Below, one piece after another: positions 8,216 to 14,964 of a stretch of 64,000 nucleotides of DNA. This stretch comes from Frateuria terrea (GTDB lineage: Bacteria > Pseudomonadota > Gammaproteobacteria > Xanthomonadales > Rhodanobacteraceae): NCBI RefSeq assembly GCF_900115705.1, contig NZ_FOXL01000002.1, positions 1 to 64,000 on the forward strand. Direction: 5' to 3'. The position numbers and the translations under genes were made by a program. Each line of letters opens with the position of its first letter. Position 1 is the stretch's first letter. A model generated the notes under the pieces. The model was given only the letters and a program-made list of their open reading frames with translations, was not told where the DNA came from and made no database searches.

Positions 8216-8244
8216 GGAATAAGGGGCTCCGACCTCGTTAGTTT
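8216..8244. repeat. Second copy of the GGAATAAGGGGCTC repeat
   Basis: Matches 6919-6946 exactly over the first 14 bases and imperfectly over the next 14, in the same orientation. The two copies bracket the PAS-GGDEF gene. Confidence 0.5.
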
Positions 8245-8275
8245 GGCACAAGACAGCAGCGCGCTTCGTCTCGGG

Positions 8276-8932
8276 CTAATGGCAGGTCGGAAACTGTGGC
8301 ACGGCAAACAACGCGCCACCCGAAGGTAAGCGCGCGGGTAGTGCGTGGTAGGTGGCTTGCGCTTCGCGCACGCCGGCTCGGGGACCGCGTGCTGGATCCA
8401 ACCGCTGCGTCTCCACGTCGAGGATGATCCCACGCAGCTTCTTCGTGGCGGCGAAGATGGCGTCGCCCACGGTCGACAGCGAGTGGCCGGCGAGCTCCGC
8501 GTCATGGTTGGCGGCCACCCGACCGCCATGGGCCCGGATCATGTCGATCAGCCGATTGATTTCAGCAATCTGGCTCAGGGTGACGCCGAATACGTAGCGG
8601 TTGCCCGCCTCCTCCATCATCGGTTCGGCGGCTTCCAGTGCCGCGGCTTCCGCCTGTGCGTCGGCCTCGCGTGCAACCGCCCTGTCGCCGCGCTCGGCCG
8701 GCCAGGAGACTTCGTGCAGCACCCGCCCGATCTGCTCTTCCAGCATTTCCAGGCAGACCGCCACCTCGCCCGGGCGAATCCCGGCGGTCCATTCCCGCGA
8801 CTCGTCCGCCATGCGCGGCCGCGCCAGATTGGCCAGGAACCCGACGTACTCGCGCAGCTTCTTCAGCCGGAGCTGGCTGTCCTCGGGCAGGAAATAACCG
8901 GGCGCTTCCAGATCCGAATCGATCGTCGACAT
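8276..8932 (-). CDS. XAC0095-family protein of unknown function
   Basis: 218 residues, soluble, no signal peptide. The N-terminal block PGYFLPEDSQLRLKKLREYV near residues 11-30 is what I recognise as the XAC0095-like family, restricted to Xanthomonadales as far as I know; its function is unknown. The middle is Glu/Ala-rich and probably helical, and a second conserved-looking stretch, QIAEINRLIDMIRAHGG, lies near residue 130. ATG at 8932 is fixed by a perfect GAGGAGG ribosome site 4-10 bases upstream. About 265 bases separate the predicted transcription start from this ATG. That leader is extraordinarily structured (see entries at 8990, 9056 and 9099), implying RNA-level control. Confidence 0.78.
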   Translation of the reverse strand: MSTIDSDLEAPGYFLPEDSQLRLKKLREYVGFLANLARPRMADESREWTAGIRPGEVAVCLEMLEEQIGRVLHEVSWPAERGDRAVAREADAQAEAAALEAAEPMMEEAGNRYVFGVTLSQIAEINRLIDMIRAHGGRVAANHDAELAGHSLSTVGDAIFAATKKLRGIILDVETQRLDPARGPRAGVREAQATYHALPARLPSGGALFAVPQFPTCH

Positions 8933-8989
8933 GCTCGCCTCCTCGTTCCATGAAGTGCCCGTCACGCCACGACGGTGGACGGGAAGTCG

Positions 8990-9012
8990 GGAGGCTAGAA
9001 ACCGCACACAGC
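8990..9012 (-). promoter_or_regulatory. Target arm of the leader inverted repeat
   Basis: This segment of the XAC0095 leader is complementary to 9133-9157. Blocks of 8 bp (CTAGAAAC), 8 bp (CACACAGC) and 4 bp (GGAG) match, with one mismatch and a 2-base bulge between them. It lies 57 bases before the start codon, and downstream in the transcript of the terminator at 9099-9129. Confidence 0.6.
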
Positions 9013-9055
9013 CGGCGGGCTTATTCCCCTTGCGGGTGTTGTATTCACCGCCCTC

Positions 9056-9096
9056 CCGACGCAGGCATCGCGTCGGTTGCACCTGCAGCGTGCAGG
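9056..9096 (-). promoter_or_regulatory. Two perfect hairpins inside the XAC0095 leader
   Basis: CCGACGC/GCGTCGG (9056-9062 with 9070-9076, loop 7) and CCTGCA/TGCAGG (9082-9087 with 9091-9096, loop 3) stand side by side between the terminator and the target arm. Confidence 0.6.
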
Positions 9097-9098
9097 CA

Positions 9099-9160
9099 CA
9101 AAAAACCCACCGGTTTGTCGGAGGTGGGTACCGCTGTGTGGGGAGTTTCTAGGCTCCTTG
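9099..9160 (-). ncRNA. Candidate C4-like cis-antisense RNA upstream of the XAC0095 gene
   Basis: The predicted RNA is about 60 nt. It begins near 9160, carries the complementary arm (9157-9133) almost at its 5' end, and stops at an intrinsic terminator: stem ACCCACC/GGTGGGT (9123-9129 with 9105-9111, loop 11) followed by six T on the minus strand. The read-through transcript contains the complement at 9012-8990. A short RNA made from the same promoter as its target, which pairs with the target leader, is the arrangement known for phage P1/P7 C4 and P4 CI RNAs. Assignment to that class is inference from layout, not from sequence match. Confidence 0.5.
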
Positions 9161-9166
9161 ACCTGA

Positions 9167-9195
9167 AGTCTGCTATCGCATCCGGAGCGTGTCAA
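9167..9195 (-). promoter_or_regulatory. Probable sigma-70 promoter of the leader RNA
   Basis: On the minus strand a perfect -35 box TTGACA (9195-9190) is followed after 17 bases by CAGACT (9172-9167), a weak -10. Predicted start is around 9160, right at the first arm of the inverted repeat. Confidence 0.5.
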
Positions 9196-9245
9196 CAAGC
9201 CGTTTCGGGTTACATCGGAGCATGCGATGCGCCGAAGCGCTCATC

Positions 9246-9289
9246 AAAAAAAAGGGACGTGGCGGAGTTAATTCGCCACGCTCCCTTTT
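9246..9289 (-). terminator. REP-like hairpin acting as terminator of the ECF41 sigma gene
   Basis: AAAAGGGACGTGGCG (9250-9264) pairs with CGCCACGCTCCCTTTT (9274-9289) apart from one internal mismatch, and the minus strand continues with a run of eight T. It lies 25 bases after the sigma stop codon. The arm is the same as in the dispersed REP-like family, so a repeat seems to have been recruited as a terminator. Confidence 0.7.
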
Positions 9290-9313
9290 GTGCAGTGCCC
9301 CGTCTGGCCGCGT

Positions 9314-10210
9314 TCAGTCGCGCATTGCCGTATCCAGGTCATTCCGGACAGGGACGAGCCGCGCCAGTTTGTCAGGATGGCGCAGCGTGTAGATGGCGAT
9401 GATCCGCATCCCGTCCGTGTCGATCCAAATGGCACCCGTGATTGCCGCGCCGTCGAACCAGAACACCGCCGGTAGGCCATTGAGCACGCCAATTTCGTAT
9501 CGAGAGCCGGGCGGAAGATGATGGGCAATCTGGACATACAGGCGCGCAAGTCGTTCCGCGCCGCAAATAGGATGCAGCGAGGCACGCACCACGCCGCCGC
9601 CGTCGCTGATGTGGACCGCATCCTCTGCAAAAAGCGCCTGCAGCGTTTCGAGCGACGGCTTCGCCATCGCTTCGATGAAACGCTCCAACAGGCGGCGCTG
9701 CGCAGTGGCGTCCACTTCGAAGCGCGGGCGAGCCTCGCGCATGCGAACTCTGGCCCGATGCGCGCGCTGGCGACAGGCATCCTCGGCAATGCCCAGAATC
9801 TTGGCGGCTTCGCCGTGGCTGTAGTCGAAGACGTCGTGCAGCAGAAAGGCAGCGCGTTCCTCGGGGCTGAGGCGTTCCAACAGCCACAGAAAAGAAAGCG
9901 TCAGGCTCTCGTCACGCTCGTGCGCTAGTTCCGGCTGGTCGGACTCGGGGGCCAATGGCTCCGGCAGCCACGGACCGACGTAACGCTCGCGCTCGGCTTT
10001 CGCTCTCCTCAATCGGTCCAGTGACAGGTTCGTCGTGACGGTGACCAGCCAGGCCCCGGCGTCATCCAGCCGATCCAGGTCCTGCGCCTGAAGGCGAAGC
10101 CATGCGTCGTGCAGGACGTCCTCAGCGTCCGCAGGCGCGCCCAGCATCCGGTAGGCGATGCCGAACAGCCGGGCACGATGTTGCCGGAAGACGAGTGTGG
10201 ACGTGTCCAT
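9314..10210 (-). CDS. ECF41-type RNA polymerase sigma factor with fused SnoaL-like domain
   Basis: 298 residues. Sigma region 2 spans about 5-70 (FRQHRARLFGIAYRMLG, DAEDVLHDAWLR) and region 4 about 105-160 (LSPEERAAFLLHDVFDYS). A C-terminal SnoaL/NTF2-like domain spans about 170-290. The two hallmarks of ECF41 are present: WLPEP in the linker (81-85) and DGGG in the extension (203-206). In this group the extension, not an anti-sigma factor, controls activity. ATG at 10210 has GAGGAGA upstream. It is divergent from an AhpD-like gene, the usual ECF41 partner, and its own promoter matches the group consensus, so autoregulation is expected. Confidence 0.92.
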   Translation of the reverse strand: MDTSTLVFRQHRARLFGIAYRMLGAPADAEDVLHDAWLRLQAQDLDRLDDAGAWLVTVTTNLSLDRLRRAKAERERYVGPWLPEPLAPESDQPELAHERDESLTLSFLWLLERLSPEERAAFLLHDVFDYSHGEAAKILGIAEDACRQRAHRARVRMREARPRFEVDATAQRRLLERFIEAMAKPSLETLQALFAEDAVHISDGGGVVRASLHPICGAERLARLYVQIAHHLPPGSRYEIGVLNGLPAVFWFDGAAITGAIWIDTDGMRIIAIYTLRHPDKLARLVPVRNDLDTAMRD

Positions 10211-10234
10211 GGGGTTCTCCTCGATTGGAGCCTG

Positions 10235-10261
10235 GACGTGGCGGTTCCACAAAATGTGACC
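10235..10261 (-). promoter_or_regulatory. ECF41-type promoter of the sigma gene
   Basis: On the minus strand GGTCACA (10261-10255), 16 bases, CGTC (10238-10235), 25 bases before the sigma start codon. It differs from the other two sites at the first and last -35 bases only. Confidence 0.7.
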
Positions 10262-10436
10262 GCTACAGGCTGGGTACGCCGGCCGGGTGGATTTCCAAGC
10301 CGTGAGGATCGCGTCGAACAATGGAGGTGCCCATCCCTCCGCGCATGCCACGGAGGAGCCTGCCACGAGAAACGCAACCGGTGCATGCAGTGCCCGCCTC
10401 CATTTCCGCTGGCAGAAAAAAACCCGTCGTCCGGCC

Positions 10437-10463
10437 TGTCACGGCGCACGCCGCCGGTCCGTC
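10437..10463 (+). promoter_or_regulatory. ECF41-type promoter of the divergent AhpD-like gene
   Basis: TGTCACG (10437-10443), 16 bases, CGTC (10460-10463), about 65 bases before the ATG of the AhpD-like gene. The 317-base divergent region 10211-10527 thus holds one ECF41-like promoter for each direction; I see no gene in it. Confidence 0.7.
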
Positions 10464-10527
10464 TAGCAGCTCGAGGGGCCAGCACCGTGCCGGCTCGTCA
10501 CCTCCTACCGGAAAGGACTGCAACAAC

Positions 10528-10983
10528 ATGAAACGTGCAAACTGGTTTGCCATCTCCCCTGAGGGTGCCAAGGCCGTAGGGACATTGCATCATTTCGTCA
10601 CGACGGGAATGGCGCTGCCCGCCAGACTGATCCATCTGGTGTTCCTCCGGGTTTCCCAGATCAACGGCTGCGCCCACTGCATCGACGTCCACACGCGGGA
10701 TCTGATCAAGGAAGGCATGTCGCTGGACACCGTCGTTCTCATACCGGTCTGGCATGAGGCGACATACCTGTTCTCGGAACAGGAGCGCGCTGCCCTGGCA
10801 TGGGCCGAGGAAGTCACGCGCGTCAGCGAAACGCATGCCTCAGACGAAGCCTACGCTGCGGCTGCCGCGGCCTTCTCGGAAAAGGACCTGGTCGACCTCA
10901 CCCTGACGATTGCAACGATGAATGCAATCAACCGTCTCGGTATCAGCTTTCGCCTCAAGCCCCGCGCCCGCGCGGAGGGGTAG
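10528..10983 (+). CDS. AhpD-like carboxymuconolactone decarboxylase-family protein (ECF41 partner)
   Basis: 151 residues. The redox signature CxxCxxxH appears as NGCAHCIDVH near residue 49, after LRVSQI, as in the first AhpD-like protein of the window. Both proteins also share the WHEA/WREA and ERAALxW(A/T)E segments, so they are paralogues. ATG at 10528 is supported by GGAAAGGAC about 10 bases upstream; the open frame extends to 10321 but crosses the promoter. Genes of this family are the commonest neighbours and targets of ECF41 sigma factors. The physiological peroxide or substrate is unknown. Confidence 0.92.
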   Translation: MKRANWFAISPEGAKAVGTLHHFVTTGMALPARLIHLVFLRVSQINGCAHCIDVHTRDLIKEGMSLDTVVLIPVWHEATYLFSEQERAALAWAEEVTRVSETHASDEAYAAAAAAFSEKDLVDLTLTIATMNAINRLGISFRLKPRARAEG

Positions 10984-11033
10984 TGCGTCGCCCGTGGCGC
11001 ATGGTGCTGCACCGATGCGGGCATAAAGGCAGA

Positions 11034-11114
11034 AAAGGGGACGTGGCTAATTAAACTGGGCAGTAGGTCCACCCTGCCAGACAACGCCCGAATTTAATTA
11101 GCCACGTCCCCTTT
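11034..11114. repeat. Long REP-like palindrome with 22-bp perfect arms
   Basis: The arm 11034-11055 (AAAGGGGACGTGGCTAATTA and two more A) is the exact reverse complement of 11093-11114, with 37 bases between, which themselves hold a small GGGCAG/CTGCC hairpin. It lies between the ends of two convergent genes and would form a strong cruciform or RNA stem. It is the best-preserved member of the dispersed family. Confidence 0.8.
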
Positions 11115-11135
11115 AATCCGTCCCCTTATTTGCGC

Positions 11136-11969
11136 TTAGTCAGCTTGCGGCGCAGTTGTGGTCACGGTGGCCGGCTTGGCCGGTTGTACGTCCCCGGAAG
11201 AATACTGCCCGACCTGCAGGGCGAAGCGCTCTTTTTGTCCGGACGACATCGCCGCTGGATCGACGTACACCTGAATCGCGTAGTTCGTCGCTGCCGCAAC
11301 CGATTCGGACCACGTGTTCAGCCCGGTCGCGCTCGTGTCGACAAGTTTTTTGTCATGGGTCTTGTCATTCACCCTGAAGTGCAATTCGGGATTGCTCGAA
11401 ACGAGATTGACCTTGATCGTCATGCCGGCTGCGATGGCGACGGTGAAGTTGTAAACAGGCGCCCCGGCATCCAGGATCCCATCCCGTTGCGCCCACGGCT
11501 TGCCAGGCTCGAACGTCACTGCGGTCGCCGGCGACTGCAAGTCTTCGGCGCCGTACTGCCCGATCTGCAACGCGAATTTCGCCGTGTTGTCGAACTTCAA
11601 CGCGGCAGAATCGATGTAGACCCGGATCGCATAGGTGGTGGCCGTCGCGTTCGGTGTCGACCAGGTGGACTCACCTGTCTTGCGCGTATCCAGCACCACC
11701 TTGCCGTCGCTCTGATCTTTCACCTTGAAAAACACGTTGGGATTGCGGCTCAGGAGGTTGAGCTGCAAGGTCTTGCCCGCCGCGACCGCAACCGTGTAAT
11801 CCAGCGAGTCGTCGGAACGGGTGAGGTTGCCGACTTCCTGCGCCCAGACACTGTTTGCCGCGAAGGTGACTGCAACCGGCGTATCGGCGAGTGTAGAAAG
11901 CGACATGCAGGCTGCGGCCAAGCCGACACTCAAGGATAGGGCGCGGCGGAAAAAGTAGGAATGTGGCAT
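11136..11969 (-). CDS. Exported protein built of two tandem beta-type repeats
   Basis: 277 residues with a signal peptide: RRALSLSVGLAAACMSLSTLA, cut near residue 28. The mature part is an internal duplication. Repeat 1 (about 33-147) and repeat 2 (about 151-264) share, in order, AVTF, (V/P)WAQ, Y(T/N)(V/F)(A/T)VA(I/A)AAG, a Leu-N-Leu-(L/V)S-(R/S)NP block, (F/H)FKV or HFRV, and a closing TTYAIRVYID / TNYAIQVYVD with FALQ(I/V)GQY. The family was not recognised. The regular beta-strand pattern suggests a soluble periplasmic or surface beta-sandwich. The start at 11969 is chosen because it opens the signal peptide; the ribosome site is weak. Confidence 0.72.
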   Translation of the reverse strand: MPHSYFFRRALSLSVGLAAACMSLSTLADTPVAVTFAANSVWAQEVGNLTRSDDSLDYTVAVAAGKTLQLNLLSRNPNVFFKVKDQSDGKVVLDTRKTGESTWSTPNATATTYAIRVYIDSAALKFDNTAKFALQIGQYGAEDLQSPATAVTFEPGKPWAQRDGILDAGAPVYNFTVAIAAGMTIKVNLVSSNPELHFRVNDKTHDKKLVDTSATGLNTWSESVAAATNYAIQVYVDPAAMSSGQKERFALQVGQYSSGDVQPAKPATVTTTAPQAD

Positions 11970-12160
11970 GTGGAATTCCCCGTGGTTTGAATCTCGAGAA
12001 AGATGGACCTGAACCCTTTTTTGGCAGAAGCCAGGGGCCCGTCGCGGCCAAAAGGCAAAGCAGGGCGAAAATCCGAGCCCTCGTTGCGTGCCCCGAGAGC
12101 TACCTCCCATTAGATACGCGGGTGGGTACCGCGAGCCTGCACGTACCACCTGCGGCCAAC

Positions 12161-12183
12161 TTAATTTGCCACGCCCCCTTTAA
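12161..12183. repeat. Single arm of the REP-like family
   Basis: TTAATTTGCCACGCCCCCTT closely resembles the right arm of the palindrome at 11093-11114. It overlaps the 3' end of the GGEEF-TPR gene at the border of the AT-richer island. Confidence 0.6.
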
Positions 12184-14438
12184 TCGCCGTCCCATTTATT
12201 TGAATCCGCCAAAGCTAATTCAGAGATCATCTCCTTTTCTGCTTGAAGCATCTCGTCCTTCGAAAAGTACGAATTTTCTTCCTGCGAGCTAGCATCTCTC
12301 AACAGAGAGATGATCCTTTCTCGCGGCAAGACGTGATCCCCTGCCTTCCATAGTTTGTAGGAGGAATACGCAATGATGCTCATGGCCATAGGATCTGGTG
12401 GCCCACCACTAAGCTTCTCCGCCAACGCTGCTTGATCATACGCGTCCCTGAACTTCTCTAGCTGCATCCTGGTATATGCTAAATTTAATCGATAAACGTT
12501 TTCATCGGGACTGGCGTCCACCGCGCTTTTGAATGCCAAATCCGCCTGAACTACTTTCCCAAGCAGGAAGTTGGCTATACCAGCCAGATTGTCGTACTTC
12601 GCGCCAGAAATACCGAGTGACTTGAACCTTTCGTAATCCAAAATAAGTTGTTCATTCTGACCCGCTGCGTCTTGGTTTTCGAGAACTTGGAGCGGCAGAT
12701 CAAGTGTGAATGCCTCCATCCCCATCGAGGGGGCCGCTGCAGCTGCAAGGACGGCGTACTCCCACGCGTTCTCTAATGGAAGCGCCGCCTCCTCCAACTT
12801 ACCTTTTTCCACATACCCAATGGCAAAAACCGCCAAACCCTCACAAACCACCTCAAGCTCTCGCCGAAGTGCCTTTATGTGCTCAGTGCTCTCTGATGAT
12901 GAGGTCAATAGTACAGCCCCGAACAAACCGCCCTCTACATACTGCGGCTTTGCCTTGCGCAGAAGAGCCTTAGTCATGATAGACGAAACCGAAGACAACA
13001 GATCATTGACTCTACCGGGTCCAGAGTGCCTCTCCAGCTGATCGAGCTCTCTAATTTGTACCGCAAGCACACAAAAATTTTCAGTTGAGTGTGTTGCCAC
13101 CCGCCGGTTAATGTTTTTCGACCCTTCGCTTTCCACGCCTTCGTCGCCATGTTGGCCGACTAGACCAGAAAAAAGACCCACTGGAATTAGATCAAGATAG
13201 GAGCCTATCTCGATTGACGCATTGTCTAATTTCTCGGACACCTTACAAAAAGATATTTCAGGCTGAACATCAAAAGCCAACAAGCGCGCAACTTTATACT
13301 TCGGGTATCGACCAAGCTTGCGGCGTGAACGACCATCGTCGACGACGTAATCGACCTCACCCGTGAATTTCGGGGGAATAACAAAGAATTCCTGTCCCTT
13401 CGCAACCCCAACCTCCGAACCGATATCCACAACTACGATGCCGACTGACTTCTCATGCTCGAGAATACGACCGTAGCGCTTAAGAATATCCGGGTAAAAC
13501 CTGACGCAGTCGCGACCGGAGTTTTTTGCCGCGTATAAGGCCTTATCTGCCTGGACCTTAAGCCTTTCAATGACTTTTGGATCCATGGAAGAGGATTTTC
13601 CGACCGAATATCGTGATACTCCGAAGCTAGCCGTTACCCTCCTCTCCCTTTCAGGAGGGGTCTGGGACAGCTGGGTCCCCAGCTTGGCCAACTGAGACTC
13701 CGATGGAACCGCGGACGATTTCACGTGTAATCGGACTCTTTCGATCCAATCCAAAAGTTCGCGGTCTTCAAACTCGCCCGAGATAAGCAGGTTGAACTCC
13801 TCTCCGCCAAGTCTAAAAAACTCCACAGAAGTCCGCTTCGCCTCCTTTGTTAGTTCCAATATTGCGTCTTCAATATGCCAACTGAAGGCGGATAGAACCA
13901 CATCGCCATAGTCATGCCCGTAAGTGTCGTTCACCCTCTTAAAAAAATCTATGTCTAAGGTGACGAGCGCTATTGACCTTACTCCAGAGCTTCCAATTGC
14001 AGATGAACGACCAGCCGCGTTAGCGCCCAGCCTTTCAAGCGCTTTCTTCGCAGAGATCTCGAAAGACTTCCGATTTTTACAGCCAGTTAATGAGTCATGA
14101 TGCGCATCGTATTTGTGCTGGGACGCCTCTTTGATGCGATCAATGGCCTCAGATAACGCCCCAAGTGTTTTCCCGCGAGCAAAGCGCTCCAAGCGGATTT
14201 CAACTGATGCATCGGCACCAGCAACTGGGAACAGGTAACTGTTGGTTCGGCCCAGCTTTATGGGCTTCTCCTCCGCAACGGACTTTTCAAGCTCTGATGC
14301 GGATGCCTTTCCGCCTTCTGACAAAGCAACCCAGGCATCCCCGCTTCGGTAGTGAAGAAGAACTTCTTGCACATTCTCAAATCGATCAAGAACCTGATCC
14401 AAGGAGCTTCCGAAATCCTTGAGCCAATTTGCTTTCAT
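12180..14438 (-). CDS. GGEEF-TPR protein with a possible second, degenerate cyclase-like domain
   Basis: 752 residues, no membrane segment. A short N-terminal region precedes a GGDEF-type domain (about 112-315) that starts HDSLTGCKNRKSF and has the active-site variant RLGGEEF at 209-215; the RxxD inhibitory site is missing. A beta-rich module (about 325-420) follows. A segment about 452-590 has the rhythm of a second nucleotide-cyclase fold (VLAVQIRELDQLE) but no catalytic motif. TPR-like helices lie at about 610-680 (ANFLLGKVVQADLAFKSAV). Codon use and base composition are visibly AT-richer than every neighbour, indicating recent acquisition. The lipoprotein gene 37 bases upstream is probably in the same operon. 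Signal and output are unknown. Confidence 0.85.
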   Translation of the reverse strand: MKANWLKDFGSSLDQVLDRFENVQEVLLHYRSGDAWVALSEGGKASASELEKSVAEEKPIKLGRTNSYLFPVAGADASVEIRLERFARGKTLGALSEAIDRIKEASQHKYDAHHDSLTGCKNRKSFEISAKKALERLGANAAGRSSAIGSSGVRSIALVTLDIDFFKRVNDTYGHDYGDVVLSAFSWHIEDAILELTKEAKRTSVEFFRLGGEEFNLLISGEFEDRELLDWIERVRLHVKSSAVPSESQLAKLGTQLSQTPPERERRVTASFGVSRYSVGKSSSMDPKVIERLKVQADKALYAAKNSGRDCVRFYPDILKRYGRILEHEKSVGIVVVDIGSEVGVAKGQEFFVIPPKFTGEVDYVVDDGRSRRKLGRYPKYKVARLLAFDVQPEISFCKVSEKLDNASIEIGSYLDLIPVGLFSGLVGQHGDEGVESEGSKNINRRVATHSTENFCVLAVQIRELDQLERHSGPGRVNDLLSSVSSIMTKALLRKAKPQYVEGGLFGAVLLTSSSESTEHIKALRRELEVVCEGLAVFAIGYVEKGKLEEAALPLENAWEYAVLAAAAAPSMGMEAFTLDLPLQVLENQDAAGQNEQLILDYERFKSLGISGAKYDNLAGIANFLLGKVVQADLAFKSAVDASPDENVYRLNLAYTRMQLEKFRDAYDQAALAEKLSGGPPDPMAMSIIAYSSYKLWKAGDHVLPRERIISLLRDASSQEENSYFSKDEMLQAEKEMISELALADSNKWDGD

Positions 14439-14475
14439 TACAAATCTCCATATCGTGCTAGCGAATTACTATCGG

Positions 14476-14901
14476 TTATCGGACGCTAGCAAGCAGCTGA
14501 TCAACCACCGGATCCATTTTTGCCTTCACCCCTTGCCATTTAGTCAATGACCAGCCGCCCTTACCCCTTAGGTGATATTCCGCAGTTCCGATTTGGATGC
14601 CACCCTTCCACAGCCGAAGCTCAGCGTGTGAAAGATAGGGCGCAAAGTCCCAAGACCGGAGCGCCGTGTAGGTAAGCGTTACGTCACAGGTGCTCGCGGC
14701 ATCCTCGTTGACAAGCTTGGTCGGCAGGCCGTGTCGGCTGAACCCGTCGCGCACCACGTCCACGAACCCCTCAACAATCACCTTCGGATTGTTGACGATG
14801 CACACTTCTGTCCCCGGCCCAATGGAACTGACGGGCTTCACCTTGACCGATGTGCAGCCGGCAACCGCGGCTATCGCCGCCAAACAGATCAGACGCTTCA
14901 T
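14476..14901 (-). CDS. Sbal_3080-type lipoprotein
   Basis: 141 residues. A lipoprotein signal peptide ends AVAGC with the acylated Cys at residue 16, so the protein is probably anchored to a membrane facing the periplasm. The rest (CTSVKVKPVSSIGPGTEVCI, later WDFAPYLSHAELRLW) resembles a family annotated Sbal_3080 lipoprotein, function unknown. It is moderately AT-rich, like the GGEEF-TPR gene that follows after 37 bases on the same strand. Confidence 0.78.
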   Translation of the reverse strand: MKRLICLAAIAAVAGCTSVKVKPVSSIGPGTEVCIVNNPKVIVEGFVDVVRDGFSRHGLPTKLVNEDAASTCDVTLTYTALRSWDFAPYLSHAELRLWKGGIQIGTAEYHLRGKGGWSLTKWQGVKAKMDPVVDQLLASVR

Positions 14902-14926
14902 TTGTTCCCCCTGTGGAACCCCTAAA

Positions 14927-14955
14927 GAAAAGGGCAGGTACTGTGCCCTGCCCTT
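14927..14955 (-). terminator. Intrinsic terminator after hutU
   Basis: Stem AAGGGCAGG/CCTGCCCTT (14930-14938 with 14947-14955, loop 8), continued on the minus strand by TTCTTTA. It lies 10 bases past the hutU stop codon. Confidence 0.7.
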
Positions 14956-14964
14956 CTTAATGCC

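Noticed and set aside
8037-8222. Hydrophobic 61-codon plus-strand frame that looks like a membrane peptide
   Set aside because: The Phe/Leu-rich reading is the reverse of a Lys-rich stretch; no ribosome site and AT-rich low complexity.
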